This document shows, piece by piece, positions 26,996 to 36,497 of a stretch of DNA of 64,000 bases. The translations under genes and the position numbers were made by a program. Numbering within the stretch: position 1 is the stretch's first letter; each line of letters opens with the position of its first letter. A model generated the notes under the pieces. The model had not been told where the DNA came from. It ran no database searches and saw only the letters and a program-made list of their open reading frames with translations. Source of the stretch: an uncultured Paraprevotella sp. (lineage in GTDB: Bacteria; Bacteroidota; Bacteroidia; Bacteroidales; Bacteroidaceae). The stretch spans positions 1 through 64,000 of the forward strand of contig CALULQ010000009.1 of NCBI GenBank assembly GCA_944321525.1, in the 5' to 3' direction.

Positions 26996-27799
26996 CTATG
27001 ACTTTAGGATTTTCTGTTTTTCTGTATCAAACTCCTCTTGTGTCAGAACACCGCTTTCAAGAAGATTCTTCAACTCCTGTAGTTGCTCCACTTTGGAAGT
27101 TTCGCTTTTGTTTTGGAACTGCGTCTTCTGAGTCGCAATATTTTCTTTATCCTTTTTCCCGGAATAATAAACGCTTGTCGCATGATTGAATTTCAGTGAG
27201 AACGGTATTAAGACAAAGGCAAGGACGAGCATGACGATAAAGCCATAATATCGGCCGCTCTCATCCGAAAAACTTATCGCCTTGTTTGCACAAGTCATAA
27301 TCCAAGCAACAGACAATCCGACAACAAGTATCGTTATGGTTGCAACAGTGTTGGCCGTCTTCACTAGTTTCTCTTTTATCGTCCCGAAAATACCACGGAA
27401 CAGGATGAACGCTGCTATAAGGAATAGGATGGTACCAATAAATCCGATAATCAGTGAAAGTCCGGCACTAATAGCCAAGTCACTCATATGCGAGTTTTGC
27501 ATTGCGGTGTCATTAATGATACCATTCTCTATCCCAAAGTTTGCAAGACTATTGACTTCTTCACCGAGAAGTGGGGTATACGTGCTTATTCGACTTAACT
27601 TATCTACCGTTTCGACTATTTCTGACGAATGGGTTGCCAAGTAACCGATAGGAACAAAAGTAAGAACTTGCACTATCGGTACAATCAACATCCATTTAAC
27701 ACTCTTGATGAAATCCGCGTTATACGTTTTTGTAAGCAGGCTCTTCAGGATAAAGTAAGCTGCTACGCCAATGATTATTTCTAAAATTATATATCCCAT
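26996..27799 (-). CDS. Four-TM membrane protein with C-terminal SHOCT domain
   Basis: 267 aa. About four to five hydrophobic segments (residues ~1-20, 35-55, 112-140, 153-172, 187-205) precede a basic linker and a C-terminal SHOCT domain (VEQLQELKNLLESGVLTQEEFDTEKQKIL). SHOCT domains mediate oligomerisation and membrane association. It lies 3 bp from the next SHOCT gene, so the two products probably interact. Function unknown. Confidence 0.6.
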   Translation of the reverse strand: MGYIILEIIIGVAAYFILKSLLTKTYNADFIKSVKWMLIVPIVQVLTFVPIGYLATHSSEIVETVDKLSRISTYTPLLGEEVNSLANFGIENGIINDTAMQNSHMSDLAISAGLSLIIGFIGTILFLIAAFILFRGIFGTIKEKLVKTANTVATITILVVGLSVAWIMTCANKAISFSDESGRYYGFIVMLVLAFVLIPFSLKFNHATSVYYSGKKDKENIATQKTQFQNKSETSKVEQLQELKNLLESGVLTQEEFDTEKQKILKS

Positions 27800-27859
27800 C
27801 TATATTTGTTAAATTTTGTATTCGCAACCTAAAAAATAGCGATAATGAATACTTAGCAT

Positions 27860-29116
27860 TCAATAATCTCCAAGGGTGTCTACGACTTCATCATAATAGA
27901 TACAAGTATCCAGACCTAAGCTGTCTTCAACCATGTCGCACTCTCCCATATCAGCAGGACTTTGGTAGTCGCTTTTTACTACAATAACCTGGCCTACTGA
28001 ATACTCAGTGAAGTTCACTTTCGTCACATCCTGCCCCTTGTCGTTTATCAATGTTTTTGTCTGGCCATTGCCCACTATAAAAACATCCTTGCGCAATTGA
28101 AATATATCGTCATACTTAAAGTCAAGCACGATGTTGTCATTGAAATCTATCACGCCACATTTGTCCTCCTTCTTCGCTAAGTACCTGCCGTCTTCGTACC
28201 CGCTGTTAACGAGAAGGTCATATTTAGCCCTAAGGATGATATTGTTGTTTCGGTCTTTCAAGCCGAATGTTTCGCCTTCACAAAATATAGAACGGCCATT
28301 TATGCAAGCAAAAGAATTAAGATTATAAAGAGCGTTCTTCATGTCGTAATCTATCTCATCCGTAAGGCTGCACAGGCTCCTGACCTTTTTTCCCGTCTTG
28401 TCAAGATATATTATTTCATCATCTTTGAGAACCGGAAGATAGCCTTCGCTGAAATCACCAGCCAATACATATTCTTCTGAGTTAAAACTGAACAGTTCCT
28501 TACCTGTTTTGTCTATCACAAAATAAGTTGTTAAGTCATCTGTCTCGTTCTTAGTCCAACAAACAGATATTCCGTTGTGAAAATATTTCACGTTGTCATA
28601 TTTTGCGTCAATCACTATCCGCCCTGCTTTGTCAATAAAGCCAAGTTTTTTATAACTGTTCATAAAAGGGGCAAATCCTTCGACGAACCTAAGACAAAAA
28701 TTAATGGTCGTGTCGAGCGTCGCCACAATGTCGCATTTGTTGTTTATCAATGTTATCTGTTCGTCTTCAAGACATGCAGGGACAATGTCGGAGTTGACAA
28801 AATCCATCGCCATATAATAAGGCTTGTCGTTTATCGGCTTCTTAACGTCCTTAATATTATAATAATCATACGTTTCATTGCCGTTTTTTACAACAAAAAC
28901 GTCATTACCGACAGCAGTAGGAGCTTCCTTGAACTCGTCTTTGTACAGCACTTCCCCCGTTCTCACATCAAGGATGCTCCATCTCTCCGAACCAACCAGC
29001 TTGACAGCCAGGTAATCGTATTCAAAGTCCTTACTTTCTTGCACCTTTCCCTCTGTGCAAGAAACCATCATTGCAGACAACAATGACAACAATAATATTC
29101 CAAAATGATTCTTCAT
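27860..29116 (-). CDS. WG-repeat lipoprotein
   Basis: 418 aa from ATG 29116, giving a lipoprotein signal ending at MVSC (a longer frame to 29179 adds a charged leader). The mature part carries several WG-type beta repeats, seen as KLGFIDKAGRIVIDAKYD, IYLDKTGKKVR, FGLKDRNNNIILRAKYD and GVIDFNDNIVLDFKYDDI. WG-repeat proteins are common surface or periplasmic proteins of Bacteroidetes with no known activity. It starts 13 bp after the MORN-repeat gene and is probably in the same operon. Confidence 0.7.
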   Translation of the reverse strand: MKNHFGILLLSLLSAMMVSCTEGKVQESKDFEYDYLAVKLVGSERWSILDVRTGEVLYKDEFKEAPTAVGNDVFVVKNGNETYDYYNIKDVKKPINDKPYYMAMDFVNSDIVPACLEDEQITLINNKCDIVATLDTTINFCLRFVEGFAPFMNSYKKLGFIDKAGRIVIDAKYDNVKYFHNGISVCWTKNETDDLTTYFVIDKTGKELFSFNSEEYVLAGDFSEGYLPVLKDDEIIYLDKTGKKVRSLCSLTDEIDYDMKNALYNLNSFACINGRSIFCEGETFGLKDRNNNIILRAKYDLLVNSGYEDGRYLAKKEDKCGVIDFNDNIVLDFKYDDIFQLRKDVFIVGNGQTKTLINDKGQDVTKVNFTEYSVGQVIVVKSDYQSPADMGECDMVEDSLGLDTCIYYDEVVDTLGDY

Positions 29117-29129
29117 AATAATAATGTTT

Positions 29130-31013
29130 TTAATAATTTGTTTTCTTCTTTGCTTCATCACTTGCGTCTTCATAATCAAAATCTATTCCTTCTGCTGTTA
29201 GATCAATCATAGTTAATCCAATAAAAGGATTTCTGTCAAATCTGAAATTTGACGATACTGAAACAGGAAAAGCAGCTGGAAGATTCAACTCCCACAAGTC
29301 TTTAAATTCTTTTTCTGCGTTAATAGGGGTCAAATTAACACCCTTTTTTACATTTCTCTTCTCGATGCTCACCAGTTTCCCATGGTTGAACTTACCTTTT
29401 AATTCAATGTCGTTATGTTTCATAAATATTTCTCCATGAGGCTGACCGTTTTCATCAAATGCAATTTTTCGTTCAGTTATTGTAATCTTGGTCTCAACAT
29501 AAGATGTTAAAGGCCATGGAATTTTTCTTATTTCACGTGAATAACAATAGTATGAAGTACCCATTTTATCCCAATGATCTTTGTCATAATATGCCTTAAT
29601 TATAGTCTTTGAACCATTTTCATCTATCGTTTCCAATGTAGAAAATCCAGATTTAAGATTATTTTCGTAATTAATGATTAAACGGCCTGTTAGTTCCCCT
29701 TCGTCATTTCTTCTTTCATATACCCATTCACCATCCTTTTTCCCTTCTTTAAGTAGACCTTTTACAGAATAGCTGTTGTTTTCGTCTTCCCAGTCGAAAT
29801 ATCGTCCATTCCAAATATGGAAAGTTCCATGAAAATTCCCGGAAAAAGGATTCTTTTGGTATTCTGCATCACCAAAACTATACAAATGAGTAACGCCCAT
29901 ACTTCCTCTGTCCCACCTGCATAGTTTATAATCTTCAACCCGGTAAGTTTTTAAATTGGCTGCAATATACTTTTCTTTAGATATATCTATTATGTTTTTA
30001 GTTACTTTGGCTATATCGTTGGAAATTTGATCATACTGGTTGGAAATAGAATTATCAAAAAGCATCAGCATATTTCCTTCTTGATTTAAAGATAATACTT
30101 GACGGCTGCTTATTGTTGCATTCATACTTATTGTTATTGGGTCAATAGTAACACAGCTTTTATTCAATTTTACCAAGTTCCCGTTATCCCAATAGCCGTT
30201 AATTTCAAAACTACTATGAGAATCAGTATTTCCAGACAGCGTTCCATTTCCATTTGGGATGAACTGAGATGACAACGCCCCTTTATAAGTTAGTTCTTTT
30301 CGATATTCTACCGTACCATCCATGGAGCCATCATTTAAAATATTACCAGCGAAATCTGGATTTGTACCATCAGCTTTTATTTCGCAATATCCTAAAAAGC
30401 ACCCATTTATCCATTTGCCTTTATAGTGGTTGCCATTCTCAATAATATCTCCTTCACCATTATAATATTCTCCATCCTTTATTTCACCCTCGAACGAGTT
30501 ATTTCCATTTCTTATTAAACATTTCCCATTGTAAAATTCATTTCCTTTCCATTCTCCTGTATACATATTTCCGTTTTTCATTGTTAAATTGCCATTGCGC
30601 CCAGTCTCACTCCATGTTCCGGTAAAAACATCACCATTTGCATATGTAAAAGTTCCATCTCCATGAATTTTTCCCATACTCCAGTTTCCCTCATATGTGT
30701 CACCATTTCTAAACATGGCTTTACCGATTCCGTTTGGCTTGTCTGCTTTCCACTCACCAATATACTCTTTATATTTCTTGTCATCCTTATAAGTCATGGT
30801 TCCTTGGCCTTCCTTTATGCCGAAAACCCAATTGCCATTATAGACATTGCCATTGGCATACGTCATTTTACCTAAACCATTTGGAGACTTTTTCTTCCAT
30901 CCTCCTTCATAATAATCCCCATTAGGATATTTCTTTTTCTTTGCTTCTGCTGAATTGACAATGAGTAAGGCAAAAATCATTAATAACACATACGAAATCT
31001 TGTTCATAATCAA
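29130..31013 (-). CDS. Secreted MORN-repeat protein
   Basis: 627 aa with a signal peptide (MNKISYVLLMIFALLIVNSAEA; ATG 31013 or 31007). Residues ~27-260 hold a run of MORN repeats (YPNGDYYEGGWKKKSPNGLG, YANGNVYNGNWVFGIKEGQG, YANGDVFTGTW and others), with more toxin-antidote-like MORN_2 units in the second half (GLLKEGKKDGEWVYERRNDEG). MORN repeats bind lipid or protein surfaces. First gene of the cargo operon running down to 25613. Confidence 0.72.
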   Translation of the reverse strand: MIMNKISYVLLMIFALLIVNSAEAKKKKYPNGDYYEGGWKKKSPNGLGKMTYANGNVYNGNWVFGIKEGQGTMTYKDDKKYKEYIGEWKADKPNGIGKAMFRNGDTYEGNWSMGKIHGDGTFTYANGDVFTGTWSETGRNGNLTMKNGNMYTGEWKGNEFYNGKCLIRNGNNSFEGEIKDGEYYNGEGDIIENGNHYKGKWINGCFLGYCEIKADGTNPDFAGNILNDGSMDGTVEYRKELTYKGALSSQFIPNGNGTLSGNTDSHSSFEINGYWDNGNLVKLNKSCVTIDPITISMNATISSRQVLSLNQEGNMLMLFDNSISNQYDQISNDIAKVTKNIIDISKEKYIAANLKTYRVEDYKLCRWDRGSMGVTHLYSFGDAEYQKNPFSGNFHGTFHIWNGRYFDWEDENNSYSVKGLLKEGKKDGEWVYERRNDEGELTGRLIINYENNLKSGFSTLETIDENGSKTIIKAYYDKDHWDKMGTSYYCYSREIRKIPWPLTSYVETKITITERKIAFDENGQPHGEIFMKHNDIELKGKFNHGKLVSIEKRNVKKGVNLTPINAEKEFKDLWELNLPAAFPVSVSSNFRFDRNPFIGLTMIDLTAEGIDFDYEDASDEAKKKTNY

Positions 31014-32127
31014 AGATTTTCCTTGCTTATAAGCCCGCCAAATTCAGCTGTTAACATTAAGGTCTGGCATACAGAAAGGCGCGGACTTGATTATCACCTA
31101 GTCCTAACATTCTCAGTATCGCCAAACACTGCCTTTAAAAGAACTGAAGAAAAATAATCACCCCGCGCCGAATCGTTATATGGCAATCGGGACAAGGTGA
31201 TTCCCGTCCGTCAGCATATACGAAACAGCAAAAGGGGCATCTCTCACTCGTGTTCTTTAAAGGATTCTGAAATTGGCGATTTTAGAATGAAGAACTACAG
31301 CTCGAATGCCTATCTGCAAACCCCGGATTTCTCCCCGGAGTCAAAGGCAAAGATACTGAATTAAAGTGAAAGTGCCCCATAAAAGAGTGATTATTTTCTT
31401 CACCAATAAGGATTTCGAGGTTTTCAGGACGTAAAAATACAAATGTTGGCGGTTGTTTCCACCATTTTTCATGAAGAATCTTGCCGCACAGGATGGATTT
31501 GCCGTAGGAAAGGAATGCCGAAAAGCTCCAAACCCTTATATATGAGGAATGGGACAGGGATGTCCCGCCTTATCCGGCAGCCCAAACAAAAGGCTGGTTC
31601 CGGATTATGTTTTGGCTTTTGGAAAAAGAATATTGATAAGAAAAACCATGAGCCAAAGAGAATCGGGCAGGAGACACCACGGATGAAGAGTTTGTGGAAA
31701 AGGCGGTGGAATGAAAAGACCGCCAGTTGATGGCCTTGGGTGACGAACCATTGCTGATTAGTTTTGCCTTGTGTGCAGTCTTATGAAACGTGGTGAACCT
31801 GAAAATGAAAGTCTGGGATGTTTTGTGAAGAGCAAGATGTTCCGGCTTTTTTTTCATAGTGGTGCTTGTGGAACTTTTGACCGAAGGGAACCGCTAGTGG
31901 ATAATTGAAAATAACGCTAATTCTTACTGAAAATACCTGTTTCCTTATAAAGAGGGAATGTCTCAGAGAGAAAAGGTGTTATTTCTTATTTCACTAGCAG
32001 ACAAGAGAACACATGATATCCATGAACGGCGGCAACGGGCTTGAAAATCTTCCGCCTGAAAAAGCCTGAAAGCCTTATATATGTATCAGACAATCTATTT
32101 ATCAACTCAATTTTAAACGTAACGACA
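31014..32127. other. 1.1-kb region between divergent cargo blocks, mostly without supported genes
   Basis: Apart from a decayed reading frame (31508-31786), I see no supportable gene, RNA or long repeat. It must contain the divergent promoters for the MORN operon and the small-ORF/DUF3871 block. Confidence 0.4.
31508..31786 (+). pseudogene. Decayed gene remnant
   Basis: One frame reads as coherent protein pieces broken by stops: ...IYEEWDRDVPPYPAAQTKGW...EKEY, then GDTTDEEFVEKAVE, then KDRQLMALGDEPLLISF, with stops at 31634 and 31712. The composition looks protein-like between stops. No start or family can be assigned. Confidence 0.35.
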
Positions 32128-32268
32128 ATGAAAATCAAGACAATCTTAAAGACGGGCTATCACGTATTGGTGGTGGCCGTTTCTTTGGCAGAGGCTTACG
32201 AGCTGGGCAACACGCTCATCTGCAAGTACAAAAACAGGAAAACAAACGTAGGGGGTGCGGCTCAGTGA
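32128..32268 (+). CDS. Small hypothetical protein, probable membrane segment
   Basis: 46 aa from ATG 32128 (a longer in-frame start at 32041 is less likely). One hydrophobic stretch (GYHVLVVAVSLAEAYEL) and a basic tail. Its end overlaps the next small ORF by 14 bp, suggesting translational coupling. Not recognised. Confidence 0.45.
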   Translation: MKIKTILKTGYHVLVVAVSLAEAYELGNTLICKYKNRKTNVGGAAQ

Positions 32269-32383
32269 CAAAGACCTCGACGTTTTGGTCAACCTTTTGG
32301 AAGGCATGGCTACGCTTCTGAAAGGAGTCAGGAAGTTACAAGGGGCAATCGGGAACATCATGAAATCCCGCAAGCCCCTTTAG
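32255..32383 (+). CDS. Small hypothetical protein (42 aa, GTG start)
   Basis: GTG 32255 to TAG 32383. The predicted helical sequence LSDKDLDVLVNLLEGMATLL is amphipathic, followed by a basic end. It overlaps the previous small gene by 14 bp. Supported by overlap and composition only. Confidence 0.4.
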   Translation: MRLSDKDLDVLVNLLEGMATLLKGVRKLQGAIGNIMKSRKPL

Positions 32384-32410
32384 TTTTTCAACCGTTTAAA
32401 TCCGTGTAAG

Positions 32411-32539
32411 ATGAAGAAGTCGGAAAAAACATGCGGCCTCTTTCCCATGACAGGGGAAGCCGCGACAGAACCGGACAGCAAGGCAAGGACAATCCAAACG
32501 CCCCAAAATCCGGTTCTTTATCTGTTCAACGTGTGCTAA
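32411..32539 (+). CDS. Small hypothetical protein (42 aa)
   Basis: ATG 32411 to TAA 32539, 38 bp before the DUF3871 gene. Polar, two cysteines. Not recognised; called because it continues the same-strand chain of small genes. Confidence 0.35.
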   Translation: MKKSEKTCGLFPMTGEAATEPDSKARTIQTPQNPVLYLFNVC

Positions 32540-32577
32540 AAACAAATTCAGTGTCAAACCATTAAAACCAAAGGAAA

Positions 32578-33636
32578 ATGAAGACAAGAAAAGAAAGACA
32601 GAACCAGCCCGTGTCTTTGAATGACGCGGCAATCCACAACCGGGAAGAAAACCTTGCGAATGTGGAGACAGTGGAAAACGAAGTGGTTGGGGACGAAAAC
32701 GGGGGATTGGAAGAGAACCACCCGAATTTCATCGAGAGCAACACCAACGCCATCACATTGGAAGACCTGAAGGAGAAGAACGTCATTCCCACCTTCAGTG
32801 ACAATTCGCTGACCATCAGCCATCAGGATTTCATCGGGGCGGTGACAGATGTGGCAAGGGAGACATTCGGGGAACTCACGCCAGTGGAATGCAGGGTAAG
32901 CCACCCTGTCATAGGGCGAATCCCCTCGGCCCAACATAAGAAGGCAAGTGAACTTTTGGATTCCGAGAAGACGGTGTTCTACCAAAGGATGGCCTTTTGC
33001 TGCCATGTAATGGGTGTCAGGCGGGAAATCAACGGCCAGACAGTCCGCCTTTGCATCGGCGGGGCAAGGGCTTACAACGAGGACAAACTCTATGGCAGGA
33101 AGCAGTCTCTGAAATTCAAGGTGTTTGTAGGCTGGCAGGTCAAGGTGTGTTCAAACCTGATGCTCACCTGTGACGGAAATTCAGGGACGATGGAATGTAT
33201 GACGGAAGCTGACATCATGCAAAAGACATCCGGGCTGTACAACGGTTTCAAGCCCAAGATGGAAGCGACGTTATATCAATTGGAGAACCTGCAAGCGACC
33301 CCGATACCGGAAGAACTGTTCTGCAGGATTATCGGGAGGATGAGACTTTACCAAGTGTTGCCGGTGGGCGAACAGCGGAAACTTCCGGCACTTGCAATCA
33401 GCGATACGGCGGTCAACGCGATGGTGAAGAACTATGTCACCAACGGGAATTTCGGCAAAAAGGACGGCACGGACATCACTTGCTGGAACCTGATGCAGCT
33501 GGCCAACGAGGCGGTGAAGCAGAGCTATATCGACAAGTTCATAGACCGCAACCAGAACTGCACCGATTTCGCGATGGGCATCCAGCAGGCGATAACCGGA
33601 AAGGACACAAGGGGCTATTCATGGTTCATTAACTGA
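32578..33636 (+). CDS. DUF3871 family protein
   Basis: 352 aa. The central and C-terminal regions (VSHPVIGRIPSAQHKKASEL, LRIGGARAYN-like LCIGGARAYNEDKLYGR, CWNLMQLANEAVKQSYIDKF) match the DUF3871 family, found almost only on Bacteroides mobile elements. The N-terminal ~60 residues are acidic and low-complexity. No biochemical role is known. It precedes an annealing protein and an exonuclease, so a link to element DNA replication or recombination is plausible. Base use is richer in G+C than in the minus-strand cargo operon. Confidence 0.8.
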   Translation: MKTRKERQNQPVSLNDAAIHNREENLANVETVENEVVGDENGGLEENHPNFIESNTNAITLEDLKEKNVIPTFSDNSLTISHQDFIGAVTDVARETFGELTPVECRVSHPVIGRIPSAQHKKASELLDSEKTVFYQRMAFCCHVMGVRREINGQTVRLCIGGARAYNEDKLYGRKQSLKFKVFVGWQVKVCSNLMLTCDGNSGTMECMTEADIMQKTSGLYNGFKPKMEATLYQLENLQATPIPEELFCRIIGRMRLYQVLPVGEQRKLPALAISDTAVNAMVKNYVTNGNFGKKDGTDITCWNLMQLANEAVKQSYIDKFIDRNQNCTDFAMGIQQAITGKDTRGYSWFIN

Positions 33637-33747
33637 GAAATCAGGAATCAATGAGAAGGAGACACGCAATTTCAAGGAAGAGGATTTTGTGTGCCTCCTT
33701 CCTTTTTTGTTTGTACCAACTTCAATATTCACCATTTAAAAACAAGA

Positions 33748-34518
33748 ATGATTATGGGGAAATTTCAAAAACCGAACCTTCCTGAGAACATCACGGAAGA
33801 AGAAAGAAGGGCTGCGATGTTTGACGCCCTTTATTCACTCGACCTTTCCGACAAACTGGAAAGGCGGGAAGAGAACGACAAGTTGAGTTACCTGAGCTGG
33901 GCGAACGCCTGGGCGGAGTTCAAGAGGGCTTATCCTGACGCAAGTTACAGGATTGTCAAGGACACGGAGACGAACTTGCCCTATTTCAATGACCCGGATA
34001 TAGGGATAATGGTCTATACGGAAGTGACGGCGGACAACCAAACCTACGAGATGTGGCTGCCTGTGATGAACGGGGCGAACAAGGCGATGAAGACGCAGCC
34101 TTACACTTATCAGGTCTATGACGGCTACAAGAGGCAATATGTGGAAAAGACAGTCCAAGCCGCTACGATGTTCGATGTCAACAAAGCCATCATGAGGTGC
34201 CTGGTGAAGAATCTGGCCATGTTCGGGCTGGGGCTTTACGTCTATGCCGGTGAGGATTTGCCGGAGAAAAGCAATGAGGAGCAACAGGCCGGACAAGGAG
34301 AGGCGCAAACGAAACGGCAGACAAGAAAGACAGGCAAGGCCATGGCACAACCGCCCGTGCAAGAAAAGTATGCGGGGATAAAGGCAGCCCTGTCTTATTG
34401 CAATGACCAAGCCTCATTGATGAACCTTTACAGGCAGCACCGGAACGAGGTGGAAAACAATGCCGAGATAAAAGCCCTGTTCACCGAAAGGAAACAGCAA
34501 ATCCAGACAGCGGCATAG
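33748..34518 (+). CDS. Single-strand annealing protein, SAK3/DUF1071-like
   Basis: About 256 aa from ATG 33748 (ATG 33754 also possible). The N-terminal ~170 residues match the DUF1071/SAK3-like annealing fold: KLSYLSWANAWAEFKRAYPDASY, then GIMVYTEVTADNQTYEMWLPVM and VNKAIMRCLVKNLAMFGLGLYVYAGEDLP. The C-terminal half is a Gln/Arg/Lys-rich linker and a helical tail. Such phage proteins anneal complementary single strands during recombination. The next gene (40 bp) encodes a matching exonuclease, a lambda-Red-like pair. Confidence 0.8.
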   Translation: MIMGKFQKPNLPENITEEERRAAMFDALYSLDLSDKLERREENDKLSYLSWANAWAEFKRAYPDASYRIVKDTETNLPYFNDPDIGIMVYTEVTADNQTYEMWLPVMNGANKAMKTQPYTYQVYDGYKRQYVEKTVQAATMFDVNKAIMRCLVKNLAMFGLGLYVYAGEDLPEKSNEEQQAGQGEAQTKRQTRKTGKAMAQPPVQEKYAGIKAALSYCNDQASLMNLYRQHRNEVENNAEIKALFTERKQQIQTAA

Positions 34519-34558
34519 TCGGAAAATGAGAAATGAACATTAAAAAAACAGCAAGACG

Positions 34559-35491
34559 ATGAAAAGAAAGAAAATCGAACTGAAAGACAGCGGAGTCCTT
34601 TTCAACAAGGAACTCCACGAATATTGGCTTGACGGAAAGCGACTGTCAGGCATTACGGAAATGCTTCAAAGGCAACTTTACCCCGGTGAATTTGACGGAG
34701 TACCTGAAGCTGCGATTGATGAAGCCGCAAGATATGGGACGGAAGTACACGGGAGCATAGAAACCTTTGATACGGAATGGATAAACGACGGCACACAGGA
34801 AGTGCAGGATTATATCAGGCTCTGCCATGAGAACAGTTTGGTGCATGAGAGGTCGGAATACACGGTGACCGATGGGAAAGACTGGGCAAGCAACATTGAC
34901 AAGGTTTACAGGATGTCGGATGACGCATTCTCTTTAGGTGACATCAAGACCTACGGGAGTGTTACGGCAGAGAAACTGGAAAAGGCGAGGTGGCAATTGA
35001 GCGTCTATGCCTATTTCTTCGAGCTGACGAACAAGGGGGCAAGGGTGGACAGGCTTTTCATCCTTCATATCAGGAACAGGCGGAAAAAGGACGGGACTTT
35101 CGACCGTATTTCTGAAATACTGTTTGTGGAAAGGATTCCAAGCGAGATTTGCAAGGCTCTCTTGGATGCGGACCTCAAAAGGGAACAGTTCATCAACCCT
35201 TATTCCATCCCGGAAAAGTACAAGGAACAGGAACCCCATATCCGGCAATTGATTCAGGCCAAAAATGAGATAGAAGAAGAACTCGCGAGGATAAAGGCGG
35301 AGATACTGGAGGATATGGAAGCGATGGGGGTGAAGACATGGGAGACCGGGACAATGAGGCTGACAAGGAAATTGCCTACGACGCGGACTTCCTTCAATCT
35401 TCCGGCATTCAAGGCCGACCATCCGGAACTGGAGTACGACAGCTATATGAGGAGTTCGCCGGTCGCCGGGTCTTTGCAGATAGCCGTATAA
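34559..35491 (+). CDS. PD-(D/E)XK exonuclease, RecB/YqaJ-like
   Basis: 310 aa. Catalytic elements visible: GTEVHGSIE (~60-68), Asp114 in ASNIDKVY, Asp128-x-Lys130 in SLGDIKTYG, and the supporting Gln146 in WQLSVYAYFF. This is the PD-(D/E)XK exonuclease arrangement of phage recombination systems. A coiled-coil stretch follows (IEEELARIKAEILEDMEAMG), then a basic C-terminus. With the upstream annealing protein it should resect and anneal DNA ends of the island. Confidence 0.78.
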   Translation: MKRKKIELKDSGVLFNKELHEYWLDGKRLSGITEMLQRQLYPGEFDGVPEAAIDEAARYGTEVHGSIETFDTEWINDGTQEVQDYIRLCHENSLVHERSEYTVTDGKDWASNIDKVYRMSDDAFSLGDIKTYGSVTAEKLEKARWQLSVYAYFFELTNKGARVDRLFILHIRNRRKKDGTFDRISEILFVERIPSEICKALLDADLKREQFINPYSIPEKYKEQEPHIRQLIQAKNEIEEELARIKAEILEDMEAMGVKTWETGTMRLTRKLPTTRTSFNLPAFKADHPELEYDSYMRSSPVAGSLQIAV

Positions 35492-35603
35492 GCCCAAAAC
35501 CGGTTGTATTCAAGGCGGGGCATCTCACAACGACAGGAATGTGGGGTGTCCCGTCATTTTTACTTGCCAACACAATTCAAACATTTAAAAAAGGAGAAAA
35601 CAG

Positions 35604-35795
35604 ATGGAAACAAAAAGGAAAATGGAAAAGCCGTCCGTTCAGGATGGTTCAATCCATGATGTGGTGAACCATGTCCACAAGGAAACGGTGGCATCCTGTG
35701 ATTATTGCGGGAAGCCCATGACGAGAAGCGAGGTGAACGACTTTGGGACGTTGTGCGAGAACTGTTATATGAAGGAATATTATGGAGAAGGATAA
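35604..35795 (+). CDS. Small zinc-ribbon-like protein
   Basis: 63 aa. CDYCGKPM...LCENCYMKEY gives two C-x2-C pairs 17 residues apart, a likely zinc knuckle. The N-terminal half is basic and polar. It overlaps the next small ORF by 14 bp. Confidence 0.55.
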   Translation: METKRKMEKPSVQDGSIHDVVNHVHKETVASCDYCGKPMTRSEVNDFGTLCENCYMKEYYGEG

Positions 35796-35928
35796 GGGAA
35801 AAACCGACGGAGATGACAGCGGGATGATTCAGGGTCGGCCTCAGTTGCCTAAGAACGGGGAATCCAAAGGAAGGGCGGCAATGAAGAAAATCCTAAATTA
35901 TCTCATCCGAAAGGTCATCATAATCTGA
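35782..35928 (+). CDS. Small hypothetical protein (48 aa)
   Basis: ATG 35782 to TGA 35928, overlapping the zinc-ribbon gene by 14 bp. Hydrophilic start and a basic hydrophobic end (MKKILNYLIRKVIII). The same 14-bp overlap occurs at 32255-32268. Not recognised. Confidence 0.4.
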   Translation: MEKDKGKTDGDDSGMIQGRPQLPKNGESKGRAAMKKILNYLIRKVIII

Positions 35929-36036
35929 AAACAATCAGAAACGGGAGTATGCGAGAGCCGGGAGAACTACAAAACGGCAGGCTTTACATATTCCTGTTTC
36001 CGGTTTATTCGTCAAACTTGGAAATCAGAAATTATC

Positions 36037-36333
36037 ATGGAACAAAAGAAAATCAGGAATGCAAGATTCCAGACGGGAGCGACAACTGCGACCTTGCTTC
36101 CGTCTCAAACAGTACAGGCAAGAATTTACAGTGAGGAGCAGCGGGATTCCATCGACCGGCTCATCAGGCATCATTTCCTGCCCCACCATTCATCGGTCGG
36201 GAGAGGGAGAACCGGGAGGAAACATTGGAGGCTGGAAAAGTACAGGGGAAAGTTCGGGAAGGGGTTCAGGATGATAACCACTTCCCCTTTCAGCCGCAAT
36301 TTCAACCACATCACTTATTTCTTGGCGGCATGA
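36037..36333 (+). CDS. Small basic hypothetical protein
   Basis: 98 aa, Arg/His-rich, not recognised. Its stop overlaps the next ATG in an ATGA, which supports this frame over the alternatives in the same stretch. Confidence 0.5.
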   Translation: MEQKKIRNARFQTGATTATLLPSQTVQARIYSEEQRDSIDRLIRHHFLPHHSSVGRGRTGRKHWRLEKYRGKFGKGFRMITTSPFSRNFNHITYFLAA

Positions 36334-36497
36334 ACAGATACCATTTCAAGGTGACACTCAACGGCATCAGGTTCAAGGTGGATGTCAATGCCAACAACCC
36401 GATGACGGCTTATGGGAAAGTGAAAAGGCTCTATCCCATGGCAACCAATATCCACCTGACAAGAACGGAAAGATTATGGAACAAAGATATGTGGTAA
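36330..36497 (+). CDS. Small hypothetical protein
   Basis: 55 aa from the ATG in the ATGA overlap at 36330. Beta-hairpin-like start (MNRYHFKVTLNGIRFKVDV) and NPMTAYGKVKRLYP, typical of small phage/ICE proteins of unknown role. It overlaps the next gene by 22 bp. Confidence 0.5.
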   Translation: MNRYHFKVTLNGIRFKVDVNANNPMTAYGKVKRLYPMATNIHLTRTERLWNKDMW

